64,000 nucleotides of DNA from Bactericera cockerelli (GCA_024516035.1 CM044963.1:21515321-21579320), one strand, 5' to 3'; shown: positions 42,891 to 54,989, counted from the first letter of the stretch. Notes: a model not told the origin generated them from the sequence alone. Numbers and translations: made by a program.

Positions 42891-44183
42891 TATCTTTTAA
42901 ACATCAGTGGTATCCAAGTATGCATAAAGAATATTTCTAGTATATTACAGTATTTTTAGTATATTACAGTACTTCTAGTATGTAACAGTACTTCTCATAG
43001 TATTATGTCAAATACGTCCGATACAAATTCACTTTTCAAAGAAAATGCTAATGAGGATATTCACTACATATTTCATTGTTATATGCTTAAAAGTCATTTA
43101 AGTAGATGATAGAATCTTTGTTGCTCAAAGAAAAGAAAGTAGTACATGTTATAATACACTTATACCTATATTTATTCTCAGCTAATTCAAGTAAACGTCA
43201 CTTCTTGAAACCGAGGAGACCTTTGCAAAGGAAACCTTCTTAAGGAAAGTTTCATTCGACTTTCAGTCACTTCTGCCAGTTGCTGTTGAAGACACCCGAA
43301 TAAAAATTGTTTTCGTTTTTTTTTTAATTTAAAAAAAATCGTCTTTGTAAAAGTTAATTATTTTTTCAAGAATCGAATTCAATTATGGTGTTGCATTATT
43401 TTGAAGGTATTTGGAAGAAAATTATTATCTCCTAGGTGTGAATTTCTACTTAACTGAATAAATATTATCTAGTCTTTTATTTACACTTGTAACTGATCAA
43501 ATTAATAATTTGAATACAGAAAAATAACCCTGAGGTTTATTTTTAATTGTGTAAGTGTGTAAAAAGACATAAGAACTTTTCAGTTCTACATAATAAGATA
43601 ATAAGTCGTTTGTAGCATTTCAACATAGGTACCAACTAGACTTTGATCCAAATCTAGGTAATGTTTATGTAGTTTTTGTTTTGATAACAAGAAAATTATA
43701 CTAATTTGCGAGGTTTAATTAAATCTTAGCTATCGAATTCACTATATGTACAAATTGCTAGAAAGTAATATTTTTACTAAGATATCTAAATGCTTTTCAT
43801 GTATTTTGAGAGACTTTTGGACCTATCTAATGTTTTTAATTAAATATCTCTGGATATAACTAGAAAGAACTCGATTTCACTTTTTTTAATGTCTCTCAAT
43901 AACAAAATCTTAAAAACAAAATTATACCTAACAAAAGATTTTCCTATGATGAACTAGAAACTATCGAATTGAGTTTTTTCGACATAGAAACACTAACAAA
44001 TCAAATATAATCTTAAAAACAAAAACAGTACTTCCAATTTCTAATATTTTTAATACATTTATTGGAAGTAATAGTGCACAAAATATTTTCCTTCCTATGA
44101 ATCTGTGCTGAATCAGCCTAGTGGTTCTCGAGTTTTACAACACTTCATACCTAAACTTCATAAACCAAATCATAAACAAAAGT
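42891..44183. other. AT-rich intergenic DNA, no gene seen
   Basis: It has short direct repeats (TTCTAGTATATTACAGTA, about 42935-43000) and no exon-like sequence. Confidence 0.45.
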
Positions 44184-44247
44184 AATAATAATAATAATAA
44201 TATCGCCTTATTCATACTGCCGGATTAAGACTATTAAAGTCCCATTA
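44184..44247 (-). mobile_element. tRNA-headed SINE family A, 3' end only
   Basis: (AAT)n, TATCGCCTTATTCATACTGC and AAGTCCCATTA are the tail of family A; the body and head are missing. Confidence 0.75.
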
Positions 44248-44315
44248 AAAAGTAAAACAAATATCTCATCAACAAAAGATTCTCTTCAAGATTGCTCTGA
44301 CCGGCCCTTTCACTC

Positions 44316-44523
44316 ATGGGGTGTGCCAGTAGCGGCCCATCGGGGGCGGTCCATAGCGACGCCCCTGGGGGTGACATGTCCAATGGGGGCATTATGAAGG
44401 ACGCCATGGCAAAGATGGGAGCGAAGGGCGAGTCGATCATGGACAAAGCCAAGGGATTGGTGGATTCGGAGATCGCTCAGCCGATCAGCAATCTGGCTGA
44501 CGACGCGATGAAGAAAGTTCACG
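44316..44523 (+). CDS. First coding exon of an MGC-anchored protein
   Basis: ATG at 44316 opens 69 codons and ends one base into a codon at CACG|GTAAGT. The protein begins MGCASSGPSGAVHSDAPGGD: Gly2 with Ser at position 6 fits N-myristoylation and Cys3 fits palmitoylation. A Gly/Ser/Asp-rich linker follows, then an amphipathic helical part with repeated small-plus-charged residues (MKDAMAKMGAKGESIMDKAK, DSEIAQPISNLADDAMKKVH). A lipid-anchored inner-membrane-face protein is inferred. GC-rich codons in AT-rich surroundings, a strong donor and absence from repeats support a real exon. I do not recognise the family. Later exons were not found in the window. Confidence 0.75.
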
Positions 44524-44730
44524 GTAAGTCGAAACCCCGAAACATACAATTATAATAAAAAAAAGACATGAAAAAAAAGAACACAATACTATTTGCTGCA
44601 ATCCACCACATACTGAACAGTACATTGGATTGCAGTAACTATTAAATATTAAATGAAGGATATGTATGAATATTAAAATAAAATATAAGATAGTTATTGG
44701 AAAAAAAAGAAAAAAATCTGTGAGTCACTC

Positions 44731-44863
44731 AGGGCGAAATTAATAGACAAATTCTATATCACAAGTCACTGCTAAGCGTCGGTTTTCCCTATCTTACATA
44801 GTATACGCTATCCGTGACTTAGCGCCACAGAGGTATTACAAAAACGTCTATTAATTCCGCCCT
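44731..44863. mobile_element. MITE family G, copy 1
   Basis: AGGGCGAAATTAATAGAC at the left is answered by GTCTATTAATTCCGCCCT at the right, with TTA-like flanks. It is about 133 bp with no ORF. Confidence 0.7.
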
Positions 44864-44939
44864 TAGTCAATATAGATTTTTTTAACACAGATCTTTTTTT
44901 TTTAAATCCAAAGAAAAAAATAACATGTCTAGTAAATTC

Positions 44940-45151
44940 GAATAATAATAATAATAATATCGCCTTATTTATACTGCCCGATTAAGAATATTAAATTCCC
45001 ATTATTCCAGCAGTAAGCCCAAGACATATTATTATGTGGTAAAAATCCCAAATGAGAAGATAACTTGTCAGGTCCTGGCTGGGTTTCAAACCCACGACAT
45101 CTGGAATCTCTGGATTCACAGAGTGCCGCCTTTACCACTGAGCTACCGGGA
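44940..45151 (-). mobile_element. tRNA-headed SINE family A
   Basis: Full-length minus-strand copy from (AAT)n to ACCGGG, with few substitutions. Confidence 0.85.
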
Positions 45152-45309
45152 AAGAATGATTAAGTTTCCCTTCATATTTAATTTCTAATCGTTTCTTTGT
45201 TCCTTTATTTTTGACGGGTCATTCATAATAATTATAGGCCAAGACCATTAATTTGTCAAAAATAATAATAATAGAATAGTGTTATATACTACATAATGCT
45301 TTAGATATA

Positions 45310-45449
45310 CCAACCTCAGTAGCTTGGTCGATAAGGCGGCGGACATGTAACCTGGAGGTCGGTGGTTCAAGTCTCGGTTTCAGTGTAGATTAAGTAAAGT
45401 TAGTTTGACTAGTTTTGATATCACACAAAAGTGATTGACACAACTATGA
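45310..45449 (+). mobile_element. tRNA-headed SINE family C
   Basis: CCTCAGTAGCTTGGTCGATA, AGGCGGCGGACATGTAACCT, GGTTCAAGTCTCGG and an A-run end. Confidence 0.82.
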
Positions 45450-45591
45450 AAAAAAAAAAAAATGTTAAGATAATTATATTATATTTTATCTACATTACAT
45501 CATTTATAATTTCTGTGGATCTTTCCTAGAGGAAATTCCTATGTATTGCGTCCATTGTTTAGAACTATTGCACCCAAAGATATACATATAT

Positions 45592-46941
45592 TAGGGTGGG
45601 CCGAAAAAAAAAAATCTCAAAAATTGGACATAGCTGAGTCAAAAGTGGTTGTCAAACGAGCTGAAAATAATAGCTGTGAAGTTTCAGATCGAAATTTCAT
45701 CATCTTGAGGTTCCACACTCCATTTGAAAATTTTACCCTCAAAATCCTTGAAAAATCACTATTTGACCAAATTTATTTTAGTTTTAGTTCATTTTTTGCT
45801 TTCAATAAACCTATAATACGTGATCATGTGATTGCGTCAGATAAATAGTCCACAGAAATTAACAAATGAAAAGTTAAATAATTTTTAATAATTGCTGCCA
45901 ACCAGAATATGCACAGAACCTGTTAAAAAAATTTAATCACCGCAACACTACAACACGGGGATGGTTTTTAATGTTTTTGTTTGACGTAAAGAAGTTCTTT
46001 CGTGGTAGTCAAAGCACTTACAAACTGCAATGTCAAACAGAGTAGTTCTATAACATGCTCCAAGAACAATTCCCTTTTCCTTTCATAACCCATTTTCGAT
46101 GTAGGAACTCTCTCCAAGTCTTTGTATTTGTCATTGTAGGCTCTAATCAACCGAATAATTTCTTTGTGGCTCACTACTGGGATGGAAGCTGGCTTCTAAA
46201 TTTTCTCCATGTCTTCAGACACAGTTTGACTTATGTCTTTCACCGACGCGACGGGTCTTTGGCATTCCCTTTCCATCGCAGATCCTCTCTAAAACACAAA
46301 AAGTGGGAGATGAAGCACTCTTCAAAACATTACCTTTAAATAAATTTCGCCCACACGTTCCAAACATGGGGCAGGCGGCAGAATTACTGCGGGTAATTTT
46401 CTTAGGCATTATGACCCACCGAAAATCGAAGGCTCCCCACATTAATCACTACTACACCATATTACACTGATACTAACCAGACCACTACACTGATTATTAG
46501 TGGGTACGACAAACAACAAGCAAGTTTGCTCTTTACATTCAACTTGAAACCCAGTAATTCACAAGGATACCAAACGAGATGCGAAAATGGGATTCACAGT
46601 GAAATAAGGTGAATCACAGGGTTCAATCGTCAAAATGGCCGAACGCCCTGGGTCAAAAACATTCCCTTGTCACACAAAAATGTTTCAATGTCCTTTAAAA
46701 AAAATCTCACGATAAGCATATTAAATTATAACATTTTTTCAATAAAAAATTATGAGAGATTGACATTTTTCAGGAAAATTTCCTTTAATACCAAAAAAAT
46801 TGAGTGTGGAACCTCAAGATGTTGTAACTATGACCTATAACTACACCAATTTAAGTGCTTGCCTATTTGGCAACTATTCCTCACTCAGCCTACCTCAATT
46901 GCTTAAAAAAAAATTTTTTTGCCCAGTTTCAGCCCACCCTA
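45592..46941 (-). mobile_element. TIR DNA transposon with broken coding region
   Basis: TAGGGTGGGCCGAAA at the left is answered by TTTCAGCCCACCCTA at the right. CATCTTGAGGTTCCACACTC is also inverted inside both ends. The element is about 1.35 kb. The ends differ from TACAGGGTG foldbacks, though both carry AGGGTG. The superfamily is not assigned. Confidence 0.65.
45968..46442 (-). pseudogene. Broken transposon protein fragment inside the TIR element
   Basis: Minus-strand frames give MPKKITRSNSAACPMFGTCG. After a stop and a shift near 46200 they give ASIPVVSHKEIIRLIRAYND followed by KYKDLERV. The order resembles a transposon-borne protein family common in arthropod genomes in which a P-V-V-S-H motif precedes a charged helix. 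That is recollection, not a search. No catalytic domain is present, so the element is an internally deleted copy. Confidence 0.4.
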
Positions 46942-47067
46942 CTGTATATGACTGTGTAAGTGTGTATAGATAAAGATCAAGACCAACACCTTTTATTTGA
47001 GTAGTTCACCCAATTTGCAAAGGTGCATACTATCATATACCTACACCTGTTACCTGATTAAAGTATA

Positions 47068-47961
47068 TACAGGGTCTTCATAAAGTCTCACCCATGCCTA
47101 GGTTTCTCGAAAACGACTCAGAATATCAAAAAACGCAAAAACCCGTATTCCTTTATATTTAAGGGGATTAATTTTCAGCTAATTTTTTTTGCCTACAACG
47201 CCCCAGTCAGGCTGGACATGGACCAACTTTAAAATCTTAAATAGAATGGTATGTCTTGTGGCATATTGTTTTAAAGGTCTTATTGAGAGAAGTTTATTAC
47301 AATAAATTTCAGTGTGCTACAACTTACCGTTCTCGAGATACAGGGTCGGACGTCCTGCGTAATATCCATATATTTTGACCTATAACTCGTTAACCGTAAA
47401 TTATGGAGAAAATTTTTTTTGTTAATAATAACTCCTTATGGCAAGAACTTTCGAACAAGTTAAAACTTGATTTTTTTTTTCGTTAAATTTTTTTCGACTG
47501 TTCGTCCGGCTGGCTGACGAAACCGACCAGAAACTAACATCAACAGAGTATGTCGAGTTATAACTTGTTCGAAAGGTCTTGTCATAAGGAGTTATTATTA
47601 ACTAGAAAAATTTTCTCCATAATTTACGGTTAACGAGTTATAGGTCAAAATATAATATATGGATATTACGCAGGACGTCCGACCCTGTATCTCGAGAACG
47701 ATAAGTCGTAGCACACTGAAATTTATTGTAATAAACTTCTCTCAATAAGACCTTTATAACAATATGCCACAAGACATACCATTCTATTTAAGATTTTAAA
47801 GTTGGTCCATGTCCAGCCTGACTGGGGCCGTGTAGGCAAAAAAAATTTGGCTGAAAATTAATCCCCTTGAATATAAAGGAATAAGGGTTTTTGCGTTTTT
47901 TGATATTCTGAGTCGTTTTCGAGAAACCTAGACCTGGGTGAGACTTTATGAAGACCCTGTA
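47068..47961. mobile_element. Foldback element with TACAGGGTC ends
   Basis: The first about 400 bp (from TACAGGGTCTTCATAAAGTC) is repeated in reverse up to 47961, around a loop of about 90 bp near 47515. Arms include TACAGGGTCGGACGTCCTGC-like inner ends. No ORF is present. It is like the foldback at 7595 in its TACAGGGT terminus and absence of coding sequence, but the arms are unrelated by eye. Confidence 0.75.
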
Positions 47962-48935
47962 TATGTTCTGCTAATAAAGAGTTTCTAAATAAATAAATAA
48001 ATAAATACCATTCTGTGGAGTGCTGGTACTTGGGTTTCATATAATTGAAGGGACCTTTAGAATATGTTAGCAAAGGCAACGAAATATTTATTTCAGTTAA
48101 TCAAACTGAACAGCATTTACATCCGAAGTAATCGAAAAAGGGCCCCATTTAAGGCCATTTTTTTTTCGATTTTCGATTTTTTTTTTTTAACACAGTGCAC
48201 TTCTTTCGCTACTGAAATCAAATTTAATATTATTTTTTAACAAACCTTCAAAATTTTCAAGGGCATTGCTCTGGATTAAATAAAATTGAAAAATCATTTT
48301 TAATTTTCACCAAAATCACCAAAATGGCCCCCATGCGGCTCCGAGTAGCCTAAATTGTCCTAAAAACAAGACCCCAATAAACATGTTATACAGACAGGAC
48401 AGAAAATAATTCGTTCTATCGATTTCCCTAATTTTTTGTTGTTGTAAACAGGGCTTTTCTCGCTATATTTACTGTATATTGATTCACTTTAGTTTCAGCC
48501 ACAAAATATTTTAATTTTAATTTCACAAGAAATTTTAGCCTGTTTAATATTTCCTTAGCCACTTCATTCATACTTCATAGTTCAATTGAAAAAAATCAAA
48601 TATTACAAAAAAAATTTCGTAACACAAATCCATTCGAAACTAAATCAAAATTTCTAGTCATGCTGAAATTTCTGTGACCATCATCAGTTCTTCAAGACTT
48701 TGTGAGATAATGTACAATATGTTCCATGTTCCTGTTCAAGTAATTTTCGTCAATGTTCCTGTTTTGTTCTGTCATGTCAAGCTTTCGTAATTATTCCTTT
48801 CTTAATATTGTTTGTGATTTTTTTTGTTCCTGCTGATTTGTTCGTCTTGCTTTTCATCAACTTTTCGTTCTTGTTCGCTGTTTATTGTTACTCAAAATAA
48901 TCACATCAAGAATTAAATTGAGAAAAAAGTATCAA
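47962..48935. other. AT-rich intergenic DNA, no gene seen
   Basis: (AAAT)n near 47990, T and A runs, and no supported exon. ACCCCAATAAACATG at about 48371 recurs at about 52339 without wider similarity that I can follow. Confidence 0.45.
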
Positions 48936-51341
48936 AAAAGCTAGAGGAGGATAGGGTCGGCTATAAGGGGTGATGAGGAGGCCGAGGGGGGACCACCATC
49001 TCAACCCCCCCCCCCATTAAAAATAAACATAAAAAGAAGAAGAAAAAGGACACATAAACATAAAGCAAGAAAGAATATACACAACACAAAAAATAGAAAT
49101 ACCACAACAAGAAAAAAAAGGAAGAAAAAAATAAAGCTAGAGGAGGATAGGGTCGGCTATAAGGGGTGATGAGGAGGCCGAGGGGGGGACCACCATCTCA
49201 ACCCCCCCGTAAAAAATGCAAAAGAAGAAATAATCCTGATAAAACGCAAAAACTAAAGAAAAAGGACACATGCACAGTACACACATCAAGAAAAAAATAT
49301 ACACAACTCAAGACAAAACATGAACAAAATACCAGAAAAAATCAAAAGAAAAAGAAGAAAATAAGAATCCAGATAAAACGCAAAAAAGAAAGAAAAAGGA
49401 CACATACACAGTAAACACATCAAGAAACAATATACACAATTCAAGACAAAACCAGAACAAAAGACCAGAAAAAATCCAAAGAAAAAGAAACAAAATAAGA
49501 ATCCAGATAAAACGCAAAAAAATAAAGAAAAAGGACACATACACAGTAAACACATCAAGAAACAATATATACAACTCAAGACAAAACAAGAACAAAGTAC
49601 CAGAAAAAATCAAAAGAAAAAGAAGAAAATAAGAATCCAGATAAAACGCAAAAAAAAAAAATAATAATAAAGAAAAAGGACACATACACAGTAAACACAT
49701 CAAGAAACAATATACAAAACTCAAGACAAAACAAGAACAAAGTACCAGAAAAAATCGAAAGAAAAAGAAGAAAATAAGAAACCAGATAAAACGCAAAAAA
49801 TAAAGAAAAAGGACACATACACAGTAAACACATCAAGAAACAATATACACAATTCAAGACAAAACCAGAACAAAAGACCAGAAAAAATCCAAAGAAAAAG
49901 AACAAAATAAGAATCCAGATAAAACGCAAAAAAATAAAGAAAAAGGACACATACACAGTAAACACATCAAGAAACAATATATACAACTCAAGACAAAACA
50001 AGAACAAAGTACCAGAAAAAATCAAAAGAAAAAGAAGAAAATAAGAATCCAGATAAAACGCAAAAAAAAAAAAATAATAATAAAGAAAAAGGACACATAC
50101 ACAGTAAACACATCAAGAAACAATATACAAAACTCAAGACAAAACAAGAACAAAGTACCAGAAAAAATCGAAAGAAAAAGAAGAAAATAAGAAACCAGAT
50201 AAAACGCAAAAAATAAAGAAAAAGGACACATACACAGTAAACACATCAAGAAACAATATACACAACTCAAGACAAAACAAGAACAAAGTACCAGAAAAAA
50301 TCAAAAGAAAAAGAAGAAAATAAGAATCCAGATAAAACGCAAAAAAAATAAAGAAAAAGGACACATACACAGTAAACACATCAAGAAACAATATACACAA
50401 CTCAAGACAAAACAAGAACAAAGTACCAGAAAAAATCAAAAGAAAAAGAAGAAAATAAGAATCCAGATAAAACGCAAAAAAATAAAGAAGAAGGAAACAT
50501 ACACAGTAAACACATCAAGAAACAATATACACAACTCAAGACAAAACAAGAACAAAATACCAGAAAAAATCATAAGAAAAAAGAAGAAAATAAGAATCCA
50601 GATAAAACGCAAAAAAATAAAGAAAAGGGACACATACACAGTAAACACATCAAGAAACAATATACACAACTCAAGACAAAACAAGAACAAAATACCAGAA
50701 ATAAATCAAAAGAAAAAAGAAGAATCCATATAAAACGAAAAAAATCACAAAAAAATGAAGAAAAAAAAGCTAGAGGAGGATAGGGTCGGCTATAAGGGGT
50801 GATGAGGAGGCCGAGGGGGGGACCACCATCTCAACCCCCCCGTAAAAAATACAAAAGAAGAAATAACAAAAAATCCTGATAAAACGCAAAAAAATATAAA
50901 GAGGACACACAAGCACATACCAAAAAACAATACATACAATTCAAGAAAAATAACAACAGAAGTACCAGAAATAAATCAAAAGAAAGAAGCACTACAACCA
51001 AAAGAAAAAAAAAAGAACAAAAAATAAAGAAAAAAGCTAGAGGAGGACAGGGTCGGCTATAAGGGGTGATGAGGAGGCCGAAGGGGGGACCACCAACTTA
51101 TCCCCCCACCAAAGATAAAAATCAAGAACAATACAATAAGAAAAAGAAAAAAATAGACAAACACAAATGAATAATAAAAAACTTAACAAGAAAAACAGAC
51201 ACAGTACCAAAAAAAAAAACATCAAGAAAACTATCAAAAAGAAGCATTAAGAAAAAAACATTACGAAAGCTAGAGGAGGACAGGGTCGGCTATAAGGGGT
51301 GATGAGGAGGCCGAGGGGGGGACCACCATCTCAACCCCCCA
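48936..51341 (+). repeat. Two-level satellite: GC anchors plus 137-bp A-rich array
   Basis: A GC-rich anchor of about 74 bp (GCTAGAGGAGGATAGGGTCG ... GAGGCCGAGGGGGGACCACC) occurs at about 48938, 49135, 50768, 51035 and 51266. The A-rich spacers each contain one AGGACACA...CAATATACACAA unit. Between anchors 2 and 3 that unit is amplified about 11 times (GGACACATACACAGTAAACA near 49264 to 50630, mean spacing 137 bp). Minus-strand Phe/Leu/Cys frames are artefacts. Confidence 0.88.
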
Positions 51342-51567
51342 CCAAAAAAATACGAAAGAAGTATTATAACAAAAATCCAGATAAAACGAAGAAAAATAAA
51401 GTTGTGCAAATATACTTTTTGCACTGTGTCTTATGAAAAGGTCTTCTTCATTTGATATTTTTTCATTATCTCTGAGGTACCGACCTGTCTTAAAAAAAAA
51501 GGTCTTCATCAGATATCTTTTCATTTTCTCTCAGGTACCTACGTACTTTATTTAGCCATGAATAATT

Positions 51568-51780
51568 AGGGCGAAATTAATAGACAAAATCAAGATCACA
51601 AGTTCGGACTTAAGCAATAGTTTCCGCTTTAAACGCAAAATCTAGACTTAAAGCAAAAACGTCTACTCGGAATTGATAGACGTTTTTATAAAAACTCTGT
51701 GGCGCTAACATTGCGTACTGTCTATAATACGGAATACCGATGCTAAGCAACTGTCTATTTTGTCTATTAAATTCGCCTTT
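51568..51780. mobile_element. MITE family G, copy 2
   Basis: AGGGCGAAATTAATAGAC and TGTCTATTAAATTCGCCTTT form the TIRs. The middle contains an inner duplication (GTCTACTCGGAATTGATAGA). It is longer than the copy at 44731. Confidence 0.7.
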
Positions 51781-51831
51781 AGTTTTCATATTTTTCAAAA
51801 TGGCGCTGTTAATTATCCTGGGGATTTTATT

Positions 51832-51905
51832 CTGACCTGGTTGCAGGGTTTTCAGTGAATCCCTTACAATTAACACTGCGACCTAATTAGATCTATTGTG
51901 ATAAG
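51832..51905 (+). repeat. Repeat family I
   Basis: ACCTGGTTGCAGGGTTTTCA, ACAATTAACACTGCGACCTA and GATCTATTGTGA match 22492-22575. Unknown class. Confidence 0.6.
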
Positions 51906-51914
51906 TTGATTCTA

Positions 51915-52152
51915 TTCTGTTTTAACGCCCTGTTTTGAAATAGATAAAGTCAGGACGGGGGTTTTACCCTCCATTCGCTGGGAATCGTACAAGCTATACC
52001 CACATTAACCTCACCCAGCTTGGGTAGAGCCGGAAATACCAGCCTCACGTGTTTGGATGGAACAGAATTTTCGTCGAAAAATCTGCCCCAACCGGGAGTC
52101 AAAATCTCTGGACTACGAGCATTAGTCATAAACGTTACGCCACAGAGGCTGG
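51915..52152 (-). mobile_element. tRNA-headed SINE family D
   Basis: Minus-strand order: head CAGCCTCTGTGGCGTAACGT, GGTTGGGGCAGATTTTTC, central domain CCCAAGCTGGGTGAGGTTAA, GCGAATGGAGGGTAAAACCC and tail GGGCGTTAAAACA. Confidence 0.8.
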
Positions 52153-52935
52153 TTGGCCCTGTCTAATACATATTAAATATATTACGTATGTATTTACCTA
52201 ATGTTTTTATATTAATTTACGAGTATGTAGAAATTTTTTCCTGGGGACAATATCGGAATAATTAATTTTCACGAAAACGACCCTGAGTGCGCAATTCGAC
52301 CCTGAATGCCCAATTGGAAAAAATCTAGGACAGTAGGACCCCAATAAACATGGCTGTAAACTAAATTTCAACAATTTTGAAGAATCCGGTCGGGAATTAT
52401 TGCGGAACAGACAGACAGCCAAACGAAAGCCAAATCGTCCAGTACCCAACGTTAAAACAGAACCTCCCTGCGTTCGCTTAATAAACTGAACAGCACATGG
52501 AAAGGGAATTAATGTAATCGCTAAACTTCAATCCACTTACCTACCTATCGTGCATGTATAAATAGTATTTACTTTTTAATATATATCGTACATATTTCAA
52601 AACTGAGTCTTTAGACATCAGCATTTGAAGGACACGAAAATTCGGTAACGTATTTTAAATCATTTTTTTTTTAATGACTTTTTAATGAACCATTCACCCA
52701 CCTGCAGTTTAATTTTTATGCTTCCATTCTTTCGATCTGAAGTGCACTTTGGGATCTCGAGAGATGGTTCAACATAAAACTTGGTAACAATCATAAAACC
52801 AAATGGGTCAGTGGAAGAATTCTGGTGCAATGTGCGTTAGGTGAGGAATCAGACTTTTACAGCCCGCCAATTCTAGCACTGAATTGCCGTTGTTCAATTA
52901 CACGAGGTCTAGTTAGTGTTGGGTCGTATTGTGAA
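52153..52935. other. Intergenic DNA, no gene seen
   Basis: An 80-codon minus-strand frame (52449-52207) has no recognisable domain and I do not accept it as a gene. No repeat was recognised. Confidence 0.4.
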
Positions 52936-53144
52936 ATAATAATACTCTTTAGTTGAAAGTAACCAGCAGGCGAGGTTAATGCTCAAAGCATTTTCTACCA
53001 CCTAACCCTCAGACTCTTATTATTATGTGGTCACAAACTCAAATTAATGAGGAAAAATTCATGCACTGAGTAGGATTCGAACCAACGGACCCCTACACTA
53101 CCTGGATTACCAGACTATTGCGTTAACCACTTGACTACGAGTGC
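52936..53144 (-). mobile_element. tRNA-headed SINE family B
   Basis: Tail (AATAATACTCTTTAGTTGAA) to head (CAATAGTCTGGTAATCCAGG on the minus strand), full length. Confidence 0.82.
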
Positions 53145-54467
53145 ACATATAGCCTGAAACGGCCCCCAGGTTCTTTTAATCGGCTCCAGAAATCTTATAA
53201 TTTAATTGCAATTTTGAAATATACCTAAAAGTTTTCATAACTATAAAAATAAATACATTATATGATTACGAAGATAGCTGGAAACATTTTTATATCGGAT
53301 TCCCGATTCATCGACATTTCGGTACCATCAGTATCATAAATCTTCGCATTAAATTTGCAAACACCTATCGAAATGGAAATAATTCTGTTTGCAAAATTGC
53401 TAGCATGGGATCTCTTCATAACCCAGATCTTTTTTCGTTAGCCTTCAAAGTCGGGTATAAGGTATAAAAATGCTAGTCGCTAGAAACGCCAATATTCCGT
53501 CTAGCTAATTAAAGCATAATTAATCATATACATATTTATGGCGGATAATCATAGGTGTATCGTATCCACCTATGAAGGAGATACGTGATAAATTATCCCC
53601 CGGTTGAAGGTAATTATGTCTGGTCTATCAGCAGGCAACTTTAATGGCGAAGAGATGAGGGTGACTTAACGCGTTCACTGCGATGCACGTGACCTGTTAG
53701 TTTGAGCACTCAGCAGTTTGGCGAGTAGGGTGACGTTGGCTAACTGGAAAATTACTTTTGTAATCAACAGAAATACGATGAAATATATAAGTTCTCACAG
53801 AAAAAGGATGCCTAACTGGCGAAATGGCCATTTGCAAATAAATAATTAAGTATAAAACGAAAAAGCCAAGTGTTTTTTATCTTCAAATTACTTCGACAAA
53901 TATGATATTTTTTTAAAACAAAAATGATAATTCATAGATTACTGTCAATCATATTAACACAAAGACTTTTCATCAAGAGTTCGTAGCGCTAACAGATTAT
54001 TATATTTTTCGAATGCAACATGAGCTGGCCTGAGCACTTTCTATTTCATATTCATCAATATTGATTACTTTTTAGTTGTTACGAAATACAATGGAAGTTA
54101 TTGTAGTAATTTAAAAGTAAAACTTTTTCTTTGTAATATTATATCACAGTTTTCGTGGGTTTGAATCGACTTCACTGGGATTCAAACCCTGGTCACTGTG
54201 CGTGCAAGCTGGGTGCGTTACACCATTCGATCACTACTTGAACTTATTATTTTGATTGTTAAATGCAAAATCTCCACCGTTAATTTAACGTTACCTTGTG
54301 CCGACACTCGGTGGCAGTGGTCGTGTTAAAAGAAAAGTCCTTGCAGAAATGAACGATGGAGAAGTTTCGAAAATGAAGAGATATTGACTAGTGCATAGTT
54401 CATTATGGATATAATTTAGCACATTTTTTTGATTTCACAACCTCGGTGAGTTATGAGGACCAATCAG
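53145..54467. other. Intergenic DNA, repeat-poor, no gene seen
   Basis: The longest stretch in the right half without a recognised repeat. It is less AT-rich near 53560-53760 and has a CACGTG at 53686. Nothing supports an exon. Such repeat-poor stretches can be regulatory, but that is only a guess. Confidence 0.4.
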
Positions 54468-54560
54468 TGGAACGATTGTTAAGGCGGCGGACTCGTAACC
54501 TGGAGGTTAGTGGTTCGAGTACCAAGCGTGGCTAATTTAGGAAGGCTGCTTTGAGCCACT
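54468..54560 (+). mobile_element. tRNA-headed SINE head, variant of family C
   Basis: GATTGTTAAGGCGGCGGACT, CGTAACCTGGAGGTTAGTGG and TTCGAGTACC are a tRNA-like head. The body (GGAAGGCTGCTTTGAGCCAC) is unlike family C. Confidence 0.55.
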
Positions 54561-54680
54561 CATTACTGTTTTGCACCGCGAAAATATTTTAAGACAAATG
54601 CAATCTAAGAAATATGAACGCAATATATGCAACAGACATCTCAAGAAAAAATTAAAACATGCATAAAAGTGATAGAAACT

Positions 54681-54853
54681 TTTGGACTAGTTAGTCCCAG
54701 TATTCACGCATTCAGCCCAACTCAAGATGTATTATAATGAGGTCAAATTCCAAATGGGAAAATAATTTGTCATGTCCAGGTTGGGTTTCAATTCTGCGAC
54801 CTCTGGATTACCAGGCCGACGGACGGACGCCTTGACCACTGATCTACCAGGAC
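54681..54853 (-). mobile_element. tRNA-headed SINE family A, diverged
   Basis: GTCCTGGTAGATCAGTGGTC (minus strand) and the body GACATGACAAATTATTTTCC keep family A order. It is the most diverged copy. Confidence 0.7.
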
Positions 54854-54989
54854 AAATAAATAACAATAAAAAACGGCCATGCCTCGGTTGACATAAATGA
54901 CACTCCCTGACATGGATAGTTTCAAAAGCTCAACTAGATTATCATATCTATTATACTTATATATATAATACTAATAAAATAAGAAAATA

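Noticed and set aside
48670..48700. Second hammerhead-like motif (CTGATGA ... GAAA on the minus strand)
   Set aside because: Helix II would have only 2 bp, and no GUH triplet or helix I partner is in place.
49286..50690. Series of Cys/Phe/Leu-rich minus-strand frames
   Set aside because: All derive from the 137-bp tandem array and repeat with it.
52207..52449. 80-codon minus-strand frame
   Set aside because: No splice context, no motif and no codon bias; not supported as a gene.
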